From Sequoia sempervirens (Eukaryota > Streptophyta > Pinopsida > Cupressales > Cupressaceae): DNA of 64,000 nucleotides. The notes under the pieces were generated by a model. It was not told where the DNA came from and searched no databases. It saw only the letters and a list, made by a program, of their open reading frames with translations. A program made the translations under genes and the position numbers. Location of the stretch: contig VDFB02254990.1 in NCBI GenBank assembly GCA_007258455.2, positions 434,001 to 498,000 of the forward strand. Reading direction: 5' to 3'. This document shows positions 11,971 through 23,318 of the stretch, one piece after another. The stretch's first letter is position 1. The number at the start of each line of letters is the position of its first letter.

Positions 11971-13357
11971 GTGTTTTTCCTTATTTTATTTATCATGTTT
12001 CATTTTGTGATTATGTTTGTGTAATGTGATCCCCCATACTATTTTCTATTATGTATATCTCTTCATGTGCATTCTTCTATATGTACCTAAATTCTTCTCT
12101 ATGTCATAAGCATTTAACTTCTACATTTGACTTGTGTTTTCATTTTGGGGATGATGCAAGGCATCGAGAAATTTAGGTATCTTCCATGTTGACCCAAAAA
12201 AAATTATTTTTTTTTCTCTCTATGTGTCATTCTTCTAGTTCCATGAGTATTTGGGGTATGATGGCATTTCTGAGCTCTAGATCATCATTGTAGCAAAGAT
12301 ATACTGACCTTGAATCCATAGATTCCTTATGTGTTTTTGAGGGAAACCCCTCCTTCCTTTTTCATGATGTAGCTGCATTTGGAAACATATGACTTAGTAT
12401 TGGGATTTTTGAGTAAGCTCTCATGTCCTCTTTATGGTTAGCATATACTATTTTCTACTAAATTAAAGTTATTTCTCACAATAATTTTGTAGAAATCCCT
12501 TTAAAGTGGGAGCATACACTAGTATTATTTTTTACATTCATGTTTCTTTGTACAATTTTCTTTATTTTTGTGATGTGTCATTTTCTTGGTGGTGTCATTG
12601 GGTTTGATGTCATTCAAGAGAATGATATTTCTTAGCACAAAACTTTCTTCTGAGTGGTGATGTTATGCATTGCATTTCCTAAGTCACAAATCTTTTATCT
12701 TGGACTTTTCATCTCTTGGAGACATTAGGCACAATGATTCATAAGAAGAATACCAAACACAAAATAAGAAAAATCCCTTTGAATAAAACCACATATATAT
12801 GTATATTCCTTACAAAGCCACAAAGAATAATGTACCTTGCGTTCCAATAGATCCTTTCCTCATTCATGAGTGCTTAGCATAACACATCTTGTTTAATCCT
12901 TGTGAAGCTCAAAACCAAAACGTGTGTGGTGTCTTATTGAAGTTGTCAAGAGGATAGCTTTGATATGGTATGAGAGCCTAATAAGATTCTCTCATTTGCC
13001 ACATGTCAAGGGCTCACCTAGTGAATGACCAGAGGCCCCATTAGCCTAAGTGAGTGTATGTGTCACTTGCATAGTGTACATCGAGTTTTTCTTGGAAACA
13101 TATTGGAAAAATAGCCTAGATGTGTTCCACATCATGTTGGACAATCAAAGCTTGATAAACCCCCTTCCTTGGACAAATAATCATTTTCCACATCACTTTG
13201 GGACATTCAAATCTTAATATGTTTCCCTTTTCTTGTCCTAGGATTTTATGTTGTATGATTGAGTATATTTTTCATTTTTGAATACATATGTGTCTTAGAT
13301 GTCTACTTTAGTGTGAGTTTGAAAAGGGGTCATCCTCTCACTAAAGTGGGGGCTAAA
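11971..13357 (+). other. G1 3' untranslated region and polypurine tract
   Basis: Non-coding stretch shared in outline with G2 (37825-39530, minus) and G3 (47330-48979). Shared words include GGGGATGATGCAAGGCATCG (12147), TCTTGGAGACATTAGGC (12715) and the block around GGGCTCACCTAGTGAATGACC (13009). It ends in CACTAAAGTGGGGGCTAAA, the polypurine priming tract, directly against the LTR start TGTAG. Confidence 0.65.
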
Positions 13358-13673
13358 TGTAGTGTAGGAAAAAGTATTCCTTTTTCACACATAATTTGGG
13401 AAATACTAATAATAAAATGAAATAAATTATGCCTTAATTCAGTGTTGTAATATGTATTTTACATATTCACATTGATTTTAGGGACTTATTAAATAAAATG
13501 GACTTATTTGTGCATTATTTTTATTGTTTTAAGGTGTAACTTTTCACTTTCACACTTATCTAGGGATTTATGAATTAATTGAGGTTAATTATACCTTAAT
13601 TGGCCCCTTACTTTAAATCCAAGTCCAATTAATTGCAATTCCATAATATATCACTTAACATTGGAGAACGTGT

Positions 13674-13740
13674 GTCCTAGGTAGGTGACCTAGGCCCCAT
13701 TCGCCCATAGGAAAATGGGTCCTTACCTAGACCTAGGACC
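13674..13740. repeat. Palindrome in G1 LTR
   Basis: The arms GTCCTAGG-TAGGT and ACCTAGACCTAGGACC fold on each other, with an inner pair CCCATT / AATGGG. It lies about 320 bases into the LTR. That is the same offset as one of the palindromes in the G2 and G3 LTRs, although the sequence differs. Confidence 0.6.
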
Positions 13741-13841
13741 CTAATTTAAAATATTTTTTTGGTGGTATTTCAATGATTTGAAATGTACATTCACATGTTG
13801 GCTTGTGTTATTTGAACTTCTAGAAGTAACGTTATCATATG

Positions 13842-13850
13842 TATAAATAA
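13842..13850 (+). promoter_or_regulatory. Putative LTR TATA box (G1)
   Basis: TATAAATAA, about 485 bases into the LTR. The TATA boxes of the G3 LTRs (34584 and 57730) and G2 LTRs (37349 and 44722, minus strand) sit at comparable places. This likely marks the U3/R border region. Confidence 0.5.
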
Positions 13851-14513
13851 GAGGTCATTTTCATTATGTGTCACCTAGAATATTTTCATAAGCACCTAAA
13901 GCATTCAAGTGAGAATTATCAAGAGAATTTCAATTCACTCAAGGGAAAATTTATTGAAGATTACTGGAGCATTCAAGATCCTATTATCATGTCAAAGTCT
14001 TCTTGCATCATGCATGTTATTTGAGCTAATATGTTGATGTAGTGTTCAAGAACTAATAAAGCATTCAAAGGTATTGTTTCAAATCAAGTTTCAAGATCAA
14101 GATCCATATCTACTGAAGTCATCTCATGCTATTTGGAGATCCATATTCCAAGGTTAAAACAAAGGTTTCATGAGTTATAAAATTGAATTTGTTTATTCAT
14201 CACTCCTTCATGCTATTTCATTTCATTACAAGGTTTAATTACCACAGCAGGGTTTGACAAAGGAAAACCCCCATTCACCAAGAAAACAACATTTTTACCT
14301 CTTGATTTGTGTTTGAAAATTTTAGGTGGAAGATGTCTTGAAGAGTAGAATTGCATTTGAAGCTATATAATTTGTCATGATTCTTACAATTTCACAAAAT
14401 CTAACCTACAAGATTTATTTTTGGTTGTACAACTATGAGATTTGGGAATCTAGGATTGCAAACATAGCAATAGAGAACCCATAAACCATTTTTATGGATC
14501 CCTAGCTAGGAAC

Positions 14514-14518
14514 CATTC
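14514..14518. repeat. Target-site duplication of C1 (left)
   Basis: CATTC here and CATTT at 27788-27792 flank the C1 element: four of five bases match, the usual 5-base size for LTR retrotransposons. Confidence 0.65.
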
Positions 14519-17500
14519 TATTATAACACAATTATCTACTAAGAGGGGGGTGAATTGGTAGATACTTAAAATTTTAATCCAGAGAGACTTTTTGCAGACA
14601 TAAACTTAAAAACTCAAATGTGCAGTTCAAAGCATGAATAGATATAATACTCACAAGCACAAGAGAGATCAACATGTAACACCATATGTACATGGAAAAC
14701 CCAAGATGGGAAAAACCATGGTGAGAAAATTCTACTAGGATCTACTATCCTAATCCATCCTCATAGGGTATGTGCAGGGTCATGATGGGCCAAAAAGTGG
14801 TAATATTATGGGTATTTGTAGGGTATGTGGCTAACGACTTTTTTTTACCCAAAATTGATGAAACGAAAAGGGTTTTTAGAGGATATTCTCAGCTTTCCAC
14901 CAATATAAATTATGCTTTAATTTGAATTTAATAAATAATTATTATTCATTTCCTATTAGAATTACAACTAAACTCATGATCGATAGGCTGATTCAAAAAC
15001 ATCTATAACTTTCAAACGATATCACATTTTTCGAATCCAAAACATGTGTCACATTATATGCTTCACATACTATAGGATTAAAAATAGAAAAATTAAATTT
15101 CAAGAAGTTTTGACCAAGTTAAGGTGGTCAGACATATGAGTTTTTATATTTTTTAAAAGTTGTAATAAAAAATTCATAATTAATTATTTACTTGGAAAAA
15201 AATTACAAAAAAATATGCATCACATCCAGAAATGAGTCCTCTACTTATATATAAAATATTATAAGAAAATATTATCATCTTATTATGGTTAGGGTGGTCA
15301 AACAAACACCTACTTCTTATTTTTTCCCTGAAATTTAAGTACTACTGCATTGAAATTTCAAATTTTCACCAAATAGATTTTATTTATTTTTAAAAAATCC
15401 TAGTAGTTTAGAAACTAAATTCAATTTTCTACAGATTCTATTCTTACATATTTTTGAAATAATATAGATAACTTATTCAAATTTTTTTACGTCAAGTTGC
15501 CTAACACTTATTTTTTCTGAATTTTTTGCCACTTAAGGGCCTATTTTTTCCATGATGATCCTGCACATACCCCACACTTGGAATGAAGTTCAGTTACAAT
15601 ATTAAGAGCTACAACTCTAAGGAAGCTTTAACTCCCTAATTAGAAACTACAATTTCAAGGATGTTGCTACACCCTGTTTCAAGAGCTACAACTCTAAGGA
15701 GATCATTGTCACCTAACCTAAGCTATGACTCAATACGATGAGGATACAACCTCTGAAGAATTAGAAATTCATGTATGCATAATATTGGTTCTATTAAACC
15801 TATGATACATCCATTTAATACATTAAATCTCTCTTTGTTCTCTCTCACACCACTATAACCAGTTTCATCTAAATTTAGATTTTTTACTTTCTATTACACT
15901 AACTTCCTTCAACTTGTAGACAGTTATCTTCTCACACTCCCCCTTTTTTTATTTTTCTTTTTCAGTTCTAACATATCAAAGTCTCAGTTAGGGTTTTCCA
16001 CTCTCACTATCTTCTTTAGCAAGTTATGAATCTACCTCAAGCCCTACAATATTAAATTTAGCAATAGATAATTTTTCATAAATTGGCTCTTCCATTAGGT
16101 GCCAATGCTGAATGCATTAAATGCATTCTCTTGTGAATATGATCAGATTTGATCTTGATCTCTTCTATATCATCTACTTGTAGATTAGATCACCTCTTTT
16201 AAATTTTCACTAGAGTAGCTAAATGATTTAATTTCATTCCTATGTCAATTTCCAGATTCAAACCCTTATTCACACTATTGAGGCATTTTAGATCTTTGCT
16301 TTTGAATTCTAGCCATTGATATTTTCTTTTACTCCCTAGTCCTACAATCCTCGTTCACTGTCATGCTTTCAAACCTTGAGTGTTGGATAAGTGGTCATTC
16401 AAATCTCCATCCTTGATCTTGCAGTATTCACCTAACATCATATATTGCTTTTTTGAAGAGGCATTCGCTAAAGTCTCATCAACGTCCACTACTCTCATCA
16501 AGATGAACCACCTTGAGTATATGGGCCCACATGCAATCTATTCTCCATGTCATCACCACGTAATTCGCAATACCTATGTGAATTATCATGTTGAGAAATC
16601 ACTCTTTTCCATTGTTCTTCTTGCCTTCTGAGTACCTTCTTTACTACGGGCTCTCACTACCATGTATGCATTATTGGGTCCCATAGTTGACATCACACTC
16701 TCCTATCACCATATGGAAGAGACCATCTTCAAGGTATTTGCAATACTATTTTGTGTCACTGATGAGATAGTCATCTGATTATCGAGGAGACATTTGAACA
16801 AGTCTCATCGATGAACTTTAGTCACACCAATGAAGACCCTTGATGATGTCACCTATCCACGTCATAGCCATACGCCATCATTCTATTTATCTTCCACATA
16901 CACATCATCCTTACCCTACAAGGTCCTACCATCAGCATTACACTCACCCATCACCATATCATAGAGACTCGCTTCATATTCCTAGTGACATCACTTTTTC
17001 CTCCCAATAAAGAATATTATCATTGCATCAAAGACACTACCTTAAGATTCCTACTGATGAGAGCATGTCACTCTGATGAAAACAACAACACCAAATACAT
17101 CATTCCAGTGTGGGTTCCACACATTGTCATCACATTTCCATTTCATCACCATGTCACTTCTTCACAATCCACAACAAGGATGTGGATTATCATTCACCCA
17201 ATCACATTACTCCACGTGTCTACTTTGTCATCATTTTTTAGGAACATTATTATGGTTGGGTCCCACTTGGGGTGCTTCCTTCCTCCTTATCACTCCATTG
17301 AAGAGACATTCATAGAACTCCCTTCGATGACCCAATGTCCCATCGATGAGATAGCTATTGGGTGGTTAAAGAGACTCCAAGATGAGTTCCATTGATATGC
17401 TCTGACATCTCCCATTTTATCACTAATCATGCACTATCACACTGATGTGAACCTCAAACCTTGTCAACCAGTTTCTAAGATGTAAGGGGTTAGTCATGAG

Positions 17501-17964
17501 ATGAACTTAATGGGATTAAGTTATTAGTTAAGCTCCCTACAACCGCCAAGCACAAGTCACCATCGAAAGAGAACAATTTGAGGATGCGATGACTATAAAT
17601 GCATTAGGATTTATCTATAAATCCTAGAATCACCCACGAACAAAAATAAATCATTTATGGTTGTATTCATCAAATTTTGAACCTACAAAGCACATCATTG
17701 GAATGCTCTCGAAAAACCCATATCGAATCCATAGCCTTTTTCCTCTTTTGTTGTATGCAAAACTCTCTTCAACTTAATGACAACATTTGCAACAAATTGA
17801 TAAACTTTATAATTTTTACATGATATGCACTTTAGCATCATCAACATGCCACACACATATATAACCAAATCCACTGAGCTAACACATTCATCCTCTATCA
17901 TCATGCCAACAATATTCCTTGAATGATTTACAACTTTGACATCAGTGACAACTATATGCCAACA
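14519..17964 (-). repeat. C1 3' LTR (contains c3)
   Basis: On the plus strand it starts TATTATAACACAATTATC and ends ACTATATGCCAACA; on the element's own strand it begins TGTTGGCATATAG. Without c3 and one copy of its target it is about 2.63 kb, matching the other LTR (2.61 kb). Open frames in it (16380-16631, 16985-17395) are chance: they are not conserved in the other LTR. The stretch 15597-15760 holds repeats of AGCTACAACTCTAAGGA. Confidence 0.88.
14766..15573 (+). mobile_element. TIR element copy c3, inserted in C1 3' LTR
   Basis: Ends GGGTATGTGCAGGGTCATGA and ATGATCCTGCACATACCC. The homologous place in the C1 5' LTR (25415-25425, reading CCTCACACTTG) lacks it, so it inserted after C1. The flanks are CATA and ACAC; comparison with the empty site gives a duplication of at least 3 bases (ATA/ACA) with one later change. 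Confidence 0.92.
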
Positions 17965-17979
17965 ATCTCCCTCTTTGGC
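17965..17979 (-). other. C1 polypurine tract
   Basis: On the minus strand GCCAAAGAGGGAGAT abuts the 3' LTR start TGTTGGCATA. Its position and purine content fit the plus-strand primer of copia elements. Confidence 0.75.
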
Positions 17980-18399
17980 ATTGATGGAAAAACTTGAAGT
18001 ACTCATACAAGATATAACATTGAAGCTCTATACCAACTTGATTATTCACACAACAAAATAACAAATCCCCCGTGGAATACATCACTTCCCTTGTTAGGAT
18101 GCTTCTATTTTGCATCACATTTCTCCCCCACTAGCATCAATGGAAAAGGGTATATTCTCCCCAGTGATATGCTCTAATTTTGACAAACTCTACAACCATC
18201 AAGTCGTTAGAAATTATAAAATGAGATTTTACATGACTTGACTACACTTATCTTGACTAGGATTAAATAAATGATCAATGAAGCTCCCCTTGGATATATG
18301 TGTGATCACTAAGGATTAGTGATATGATGTCAGAGAAACTACTCCCAGCTTTTGCCTTAGGTATTCAAATTGCTCTGTAGGAAGAGGCTTTGTAAATAT
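17980..18399 (-). other. C1 non-coding stretch between RNase H and 3' LTR
   Basis: About 400 bases with no recognisable domain, between the end of RNase H coding and the polypurine tract. A second purine-rich run (minus strand, near 18120-18135) may be a decayed auxiliary tract. Confidence 0.45.
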
Positions 18400-18960
18400 A
18401 TTAGCCACTTGTTCCTTCATAGGAACATACTCCATGCTAACTTACTTATCTGCAACCTTCTCTTTAATGAAGTGATATTTGATTGATATATGCTTGGTTT
18501 TGAAGTGCATCACTAGATTCTTTGATATGTTAATGGCATTGGGATTATCACAAAAAATAGAGATAGTCTCTTTGTATTCCACTTTGATGTCTTGTAACAT
18601 CTACTTCATCCATAAGACTTGTGTACAACATGCAACTTCAACAATATATTCTGCTTCTACAGTAGAAAGAGTGATAAGCTCTTTCTTTTTTTCCATCCAA
18701 GAAACTAATTTGTTCCCCATGAAGAATGCTACCACTAGTACTCTTCCTATCATCTACACTTCCTGCCCAATTTGCATCTGTATATGCTATCAATGAGAAA
18801 TATTTGCACTTAGGATACCACAACCCATAGTCAACAATGATTTTGATGTATTTAAAAATTATTTTTACTAATTGACATGAGATTCCTTTGGGGCAGCCAG
18901 AAACCATGCTACCATACAAACTTCTTGCATTATATTTGGCCTAAATGTTGTTAAGTATAG
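18400..18960 (-). pseudogene. C1 RNase H domain remnant
   Basis: Would degrade the RNA strand of the cDNA hybrid. The open part at 18638-18919 reads KCKYFSLIAYTDANWAGSVD and then DRKSTSG, the copia RNase H signature (usual form YTDADWAGxxxxRRSTSG, here N for the second D). Upstream, IGSLLYLTTFRPNIMQEVCM at 18868-19092 matches the reverse transcriptase/RNase H connection (usually RPDI). Frameshifts break it from its neighbours. Confidence 0.85.
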
Positions 18961-19089
18961 TAGACTTCCAATCATTGATATATATAAGGTCGGATTTGCA
19001 TTAGGAGACTTATATGATTTGCAAAAATTACAGCCAATAATCATGGGAGTACTAACTATTCTACAATACTCCATTCCAAACTTCTTGAG

Positions 19090-19865
19090 CATTTATTTTG
19101 CATACTTGGTTTGAGATATGAATATAACTTTATCAATTTGTGTAATTTGCAAACCAAGGAAAAATTTGTGTTCTCCTAGCATTAACATTTCAAACTCATC
19201 TTATATGTTTGTAGCAAATATTTGGGACATTTTATCACTACTATCGCCAAATATAATATCATTTACATATACTACAACAATGATCATATGCTTACCTTCA
19301 TATTTGAGATATAGATTGCTATCAACACAACCTTTCTTGAATCCTTCTTGTTGTATCTATATTGATCTAGTCTTGAATACCATGCCCTTGTGGATTTCTT
19401 TAGACCATACAATGCGTTTCTCAATCTATAGACTTAAGCATCATCTTCTAACAGTTGAAAACCTTCTAGTTGTTTAATGTATACTTCCTCTTCTAGGTTT
19501 CCATTCAAGAATGCAAATTTGACATCCATTTGATAAACTTTAAATCCTTTGTAGACTAAGAATGCAAGGAACATTCTTATTGATTCTTACCTTGCAACAT
19601 GGGAAATTTTTTCTTCAAAATTAATCCATTTTACTTTTTCATATCATTTGCACACTAACCTTTCCTTGTTTCTAACCACAACTTCATCTTCATTCAACTT
19701 ATTTCTGAATATGCATTTGGTGCCAATTACATTCTTGCTTGATGGTCTAGGAACCAATTCCCATATTTTGTTCTTTTCAATCAAATTGAGTTCCTCTTCC
19801 ATTTTTTGTATCCAACTCTTACCCTTACTAGCTTCATCAAAACATTTTGGTTCAATCTAGGATAA
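19090..19865 (-). pseudogene. C1 reverse transcriptase remnant
   Basis: Copies the element RNA into DNA. Reading minus from about 19865: WIQKMEEELNLIEKNKIWEL, then VIGTKCIFRNKLNEDE (usually KW-F), then YQMDVKFAFLNGNLEEEVY at 19480-19535 (usual YQMDVKSAFLNG), then LRNALYGLKKSTRAWY (usual LxKALYGLKQAPRAWY), and VVYVNDIIFG at about 19250-19280. The active-site YVDD is YVND here, so one metal-binding Asp is lost. Several stops and frameshifts. Clearly copia. Confidence 0.9.
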
Positions 19866-20046
19866 GAGTACAAAGTTCACTTCTTCCTTGTCCTTAGCAA
19901 GTCTCCTCCTTGTTCATGCACCTTCATTCTTATCACCAATTATTTGATTTGTAGAATGATATTTTTGCACATATTTTGCAAGTGCTCATTCAATCACTTC
20001 TTTGATCTACTCTTCTTATTGTTCTTCTTCTTCAGTTGTTGCACAA

Positions 20047-20841
20047 GGGTATGTGCAGGATCGTGATGGGCCAAAAAGTGGGAATATGATGGGTATGTGG
20101 CTGATGACTATTTTTTTACCAAAAATTGATGAAACGAAAAGGATTTTTAAAGGATATTCTCAGATTTCCACCAATATAAATTATGATTTACTTTGAATTT
20201 AATAAGTAATTATTATTCATTTTCTATTCAAATTATGAATAAAGTCTTGATTGATAGGCTGATTGAAAAACATCTATAGCTTTCTAATGGTATCAAATTT
20301 TTTGAATCCAAAACATGCATCACATTCTATGCTTCACATACTATAGGATTAAAAAAACAAAATTTGAATTTCATGAAGTTTTGACCAAGTTAAGGTGGTC
20401 AAACATACGAGTTTTTATATTTTTTAAAAATTTGTAATAAAAAAATCATAATTAATAATTTACATGGAAAAAAATTACAAAAAAATATGCTTCACATCGG
20501 GGAATGAGTCCTCTACTTATATCTAAAATATTTTTTAAAAATATTATCATTTTATTGTGGTTAGGGTGGTCAGACAGACACCTACTTCTTATTTTTTCCC
20601 TGAAATTTAGGTACCACTTCATTGAAATTTCAAATTTTCACCAAATAGATTTTTTTTTTTTAAAGAAATCTAGTAGTTTAGAAACTAAATTAAATTTTCT
20701 ACAAATTCTATTATTACATATTTTTGAAATAATATAGACAACTTATTCAAATTTTTACGTCAAGTTGGCTAACTCTGATTTTTTTTTAATTTTTTTGCCA
20801 CTTAAGGGCCTATTTTTTCCATGATGATCCTGTACATACCC
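20047..20841 (+). mobile_element. TIR element copy c4, inserted in C1
   Basis: Ends GGGTATGTGCAGGATCGTGA and ATGATCCTGTACATACCC; target duplication ACAA on both sides. It lies between the integrase and reverse transcriptase regions of C1. It lacks the extra 12-base subterminal unit seen in c2, c3 and c7. Confidence 0.92.
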
Positions 20842-21775
20842 ACAAGTAATCATTATCTTCTGATTCAATTTAAAGGTTATTTTTGCTAGATTTACCTTGA
20901 TACTCTTTTTCATCAACACTGATGTTTACACTTTCCACAATTTTTTTTAGTCTCTTATTGTAACACTTGTAGGATTTACTTTGGTTGGAATATCACAAAA
21001 GTATCCCTTAATCACATCTTGAATCAAAGCTTCCCAAGTGATCACCTTCATGTTTAATATAGCATTTTCTACCAAACACCTTAAAATGCTTGATAGATGC
21101 AGTCCTTCCAAACCATAATTCATATGGAGTCATGGAACTATTTGGTCTTATAAGAACTTTGTTCTAAATATTTACTACTATATGTATAGCTTCCTTCCAA
21201 AAAGTATCTACTATTTTGGCCTCATTTAACATTTCTCCAGCCATATCTTTCATAATTCTATTTCTTTGTTCCACCACTCCATTTTGTTGTGGAGTACTTG
21301 GGGTAGAATACTATCACTTGATTCCATGATCTTTGTAATACTCCTTGAATTCACTTGACATAAATTCTCCACCTCTGTCTGACTTGAGACATTTAATTTT
21401 CATTCATCTCCTTTTCTACCAATTTTCTAAAAATCCTGAACTTCTGAAATGCTTATGCTTTCTCCTTTAGTAACGTGACCCATGCCATTCTAGTGTAGTC
21501 ATCAATTAGTATCATAAAGTATCTCTCACCAAGTGGCCCTCCTATCCTTTTAGGACCACATAAATCAATATGAATTATCTCTAAGGGTTTTTTAGTTGAA
21601 TAATATTTTGTAGGAAACTTAAACTTTTGTTGTTTTCCTTGCTAGAATCCTTGGAAGATTGTATTTTCAAGCTTTCCAATCTTAGGCATATTCCTTACCA
21701 AACCTTTTGAACTTATCTTTACTAAATTGTCAAAGTTTGCATGTCCTAGTCTTCTATTCCATAGGCCAACTCTCA
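20842..21775 (-). pseudogene. C1 integrase remnant
   Basis: Inserts the cDNA into the host genome. Minus strand: WNRRLGHANFDNLVKISSKG (end of the zinc-binding region, about 21710-21775), then IIHIDLCGPKRIGG with the first catalytic Asp near 21560, YFMILIDDYTRMAWV near 21500, SDRGGEF near 21375 (second Asp), and TPQQNGVVEQRNR near 21270-21310, which carries the catalytic Glu region. Order and motifs are those of the rve fold in copia elements. Stops and frameshifts throughout. Confidence 0.88.
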
Positions 21776-21849
21776 TCTTCTTGGATAATTAGAAATGTTT
21801 GGCTTTGTACATCACTGAGATTGTATAGATTATTGTCAGTCCTCACACC

Positions 21850-21998
21850 TTAAGAATTTTTTTTACCATTATTTCTTATCTTGCAGCCTTCAGAATTAAA
21901 TATAGCTTTGTATCCATTATCACACATCTGGTTGACACTAAGAAGATTATGTTTCAGACCTTCAACATAGAGCACATCTTTAGTTTTGTTCTTCCCAT
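21850..21998 (-). pseudogene. C1 pre-integrase segment remnant
   Basis: Reads KDVLYVEGLKHNLLSVNQMC followed by DNGYKAIF. This is the GAG-pre-integrase segment (usual form LKHNLLSVSQLCDKGY) that links protease to integrase in copia polyproteins. Copy c5 separates it from the protease. Confidence 0.85.
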
Positions 21999-22791
21999 GG
22001 GTATGTGTAGGATCATCATGGAAAAAATAGGCTGCCCTTAAGTGGCAAAAAAATTAGAAAAATCAGAGTTAGGCAACTTGACGTAAAAATTTGAATAAGT
22101 TATCTATATTATTTCAAAAATATGTAAGAATAAAATCTATAGGAAATTGAATGTAGTTTCTAAACTAGTAGGTTTGTTTAAAAAAAAAAATCTATTTGGT
22201 GAAAATTTGATGTTTCAATGCAGTAGTACTTAAATTTTAGGGAAAAAATAAGAAGTAGTTGTTTGTCCAACCACCCTAACCACAATAAATTGATACTATT
22301 TTTTTATAAGATTTTATATATAAGTAGAGGACTCATGTCTCAATGTGATGCATATTTTTTTATAATTTTTTCCAAGTAAATAATTAATTATGATTTTTTT
22401 ATCATAAATTTTTAAAAATATTAAAACCTCGTATGTCTGACAACCTTAACTTGGTCAAAACTTCATTAAATTCATTTTTTCTTTTTTTAATCCTATAGTA
22501 TACGAAGCATAGAATGTGACACATGTTTTGGATTCAAAAAATGCAATACCATTTGAAAGCTATAGATGTTTTTCAATTAGTCTATCAATCAGGACTTTAG
22601 TCATAATTTGAATAGAAAATGAATAATAATTACTTATTAAATTCAAAGTAAAGCATAATTTATATTGGTGGAAAGCTAAGAATCTCCTGTAAAAACCCTT
22701 TTCGTTTCATCAATTTTGGGTAAAAAAAATTCGTCAGCCACATACCCATCATATTGCCACTTTTTGGCCCATCATGATCCTGCACATACCC
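21999..22791 (-). mobile_element. TIR element copy c5, inserted in C1 protease
   Basis: Ends GGGTATGTGTAGGATCATCA and its inverse; target duplication CCAT (21995-21998 and 22792-22795). It interrupts the C1 polyprotein between protease and pre-integrase, so the element was unable to make a full polyprotein from then on. Confidence 0.92.
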
Positions 22792-22979
22792 CCATATATG
22801 ATCAAAATTCCTTTAACATGAATGTTGACAATAATAATATCACCTAGGCTTATTAATCCTCCTTTTCTCATTTCAAGTTCAATGAATTTCATTTTATCTC
22901 TAGTCATGTGTTTGGAGTAGCCACTCTCAATTACCCATAAATCTTGTTCCTTTACATGTAGTGTTGTTTGAGAAATCAT
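22792..22979 (-). pseudogene. C1 protease remnant
   Basis: Retroviral-type aspartic protease that would cut the polyprotein. It reads DLWVIESGYSKHMTRDKMKF, to be compared with the family form WxxDSGCSxHMTG. The catalytic Asp of D-S-G is Glu here and the following Cys is Tyr, so it is unlikely to be active even without the c5 insertion. Confidence 0.85.
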
Positions 22980-23036
22980 GGGTTGAGAAGAATTTTTCTC
23001 TTTCTCCTTCCATATATTATTTGGTTTCTTTTCATT

Positions 23037-23318
23037 CTACAATTCCTGTTTCTCAGAGATTTCAACTTTGGAAGATGTACTTTTCCTCTTCTTAGATTGA
23101 GCATTTTGACTTCTACATTTTTCTCTACAATTTCTACCTATATGACCAAAATTGTTGCAATTATAACACACTACATTCATGTTAATCAAAGGAGAAAATA
23201 ATTTTTTTCTTACAAAATTTATGTTCCTCCTTGGAATGACTTTACACTCTCTAGGCCTATGAGCAAAATTGTTACAAGTATAGCAATACCCATTAAAGTA
23301 TGATGAGTACCTATTCAT
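23037..23318 (-). pseudogene. gag: C1 gag C-terminus: two zinc knuckles
   Basis: Nucleocapsid region that binds element RNA. Two CCHC knuckles are intact in one frame: CYTCNNFAHRPREC and CYNCNNFGHIGRNC, about 40 residues apart, followed by a basic tail rich in K, R and S. One knuckle is usual in copia gag; a pair like this occurs in some plant lineages. The knuckles are better kept than the rest of the element. Confidence 0.85.

Larger units (their letters stand above)
8900..14518 (+). mobile_element. G1: decayed Ty3/gypsy-type element lacking pol (left part)
   Basis: Plus-strand retroelement with gag, protease-like and C-terminal linker remnants, a 1.4 kb 3' untranslated region, a polypurine tract (AAAGTGGGGGCTAAA) and a 3' LTR starting TGTAGTGTAGG at 13358. 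Gag and the linker align by eye to minus-strand G2 (39533-42693). No reverse transcriptase, RNase H or integrase is found. The 5' LTR is not in the window or is unrecognisable. The LTR is interrupted at 14518 by the C1 element and may continue after 27787. Inverted-repeat copy c2 interrupts it. Confidence 0.7.
13358..14518 (+). repeat. G1 3' LTR (left part, cut by C1)
   Basis: Starts TGTAGTGTAGG after the polypurine tract, like the G2 and G3 LTRs, and shares with them the block AAGGTTTAATTACCA near 14231-14300. It carries a TATA box at 13842 and a long palindrome at 13674-13740. The end lies beyond the C1 insertion (after 27787) and cannot be fixed because no 5' LTR is available for comparison. 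Confidence 0.6.

Noticed and set aside
16380..17395. Open frames of 83, 136 and 79 codons in the C1 3' LTR
   Set aside because: The homologous stretch of the other LTR (26000-27200) has stops and frameshifts, and there is no domain. Chance frames in a long LTR.
20504..20737. Similar short open frames in copies c4, c6 and c7 (starting SPLLISKI)
   Set aside because: They lie inside the inverted-repeat element and are similar only because the copies are related. They are open on different strands relative to the element and broken in the other copies, so there is no sign of protein selection.
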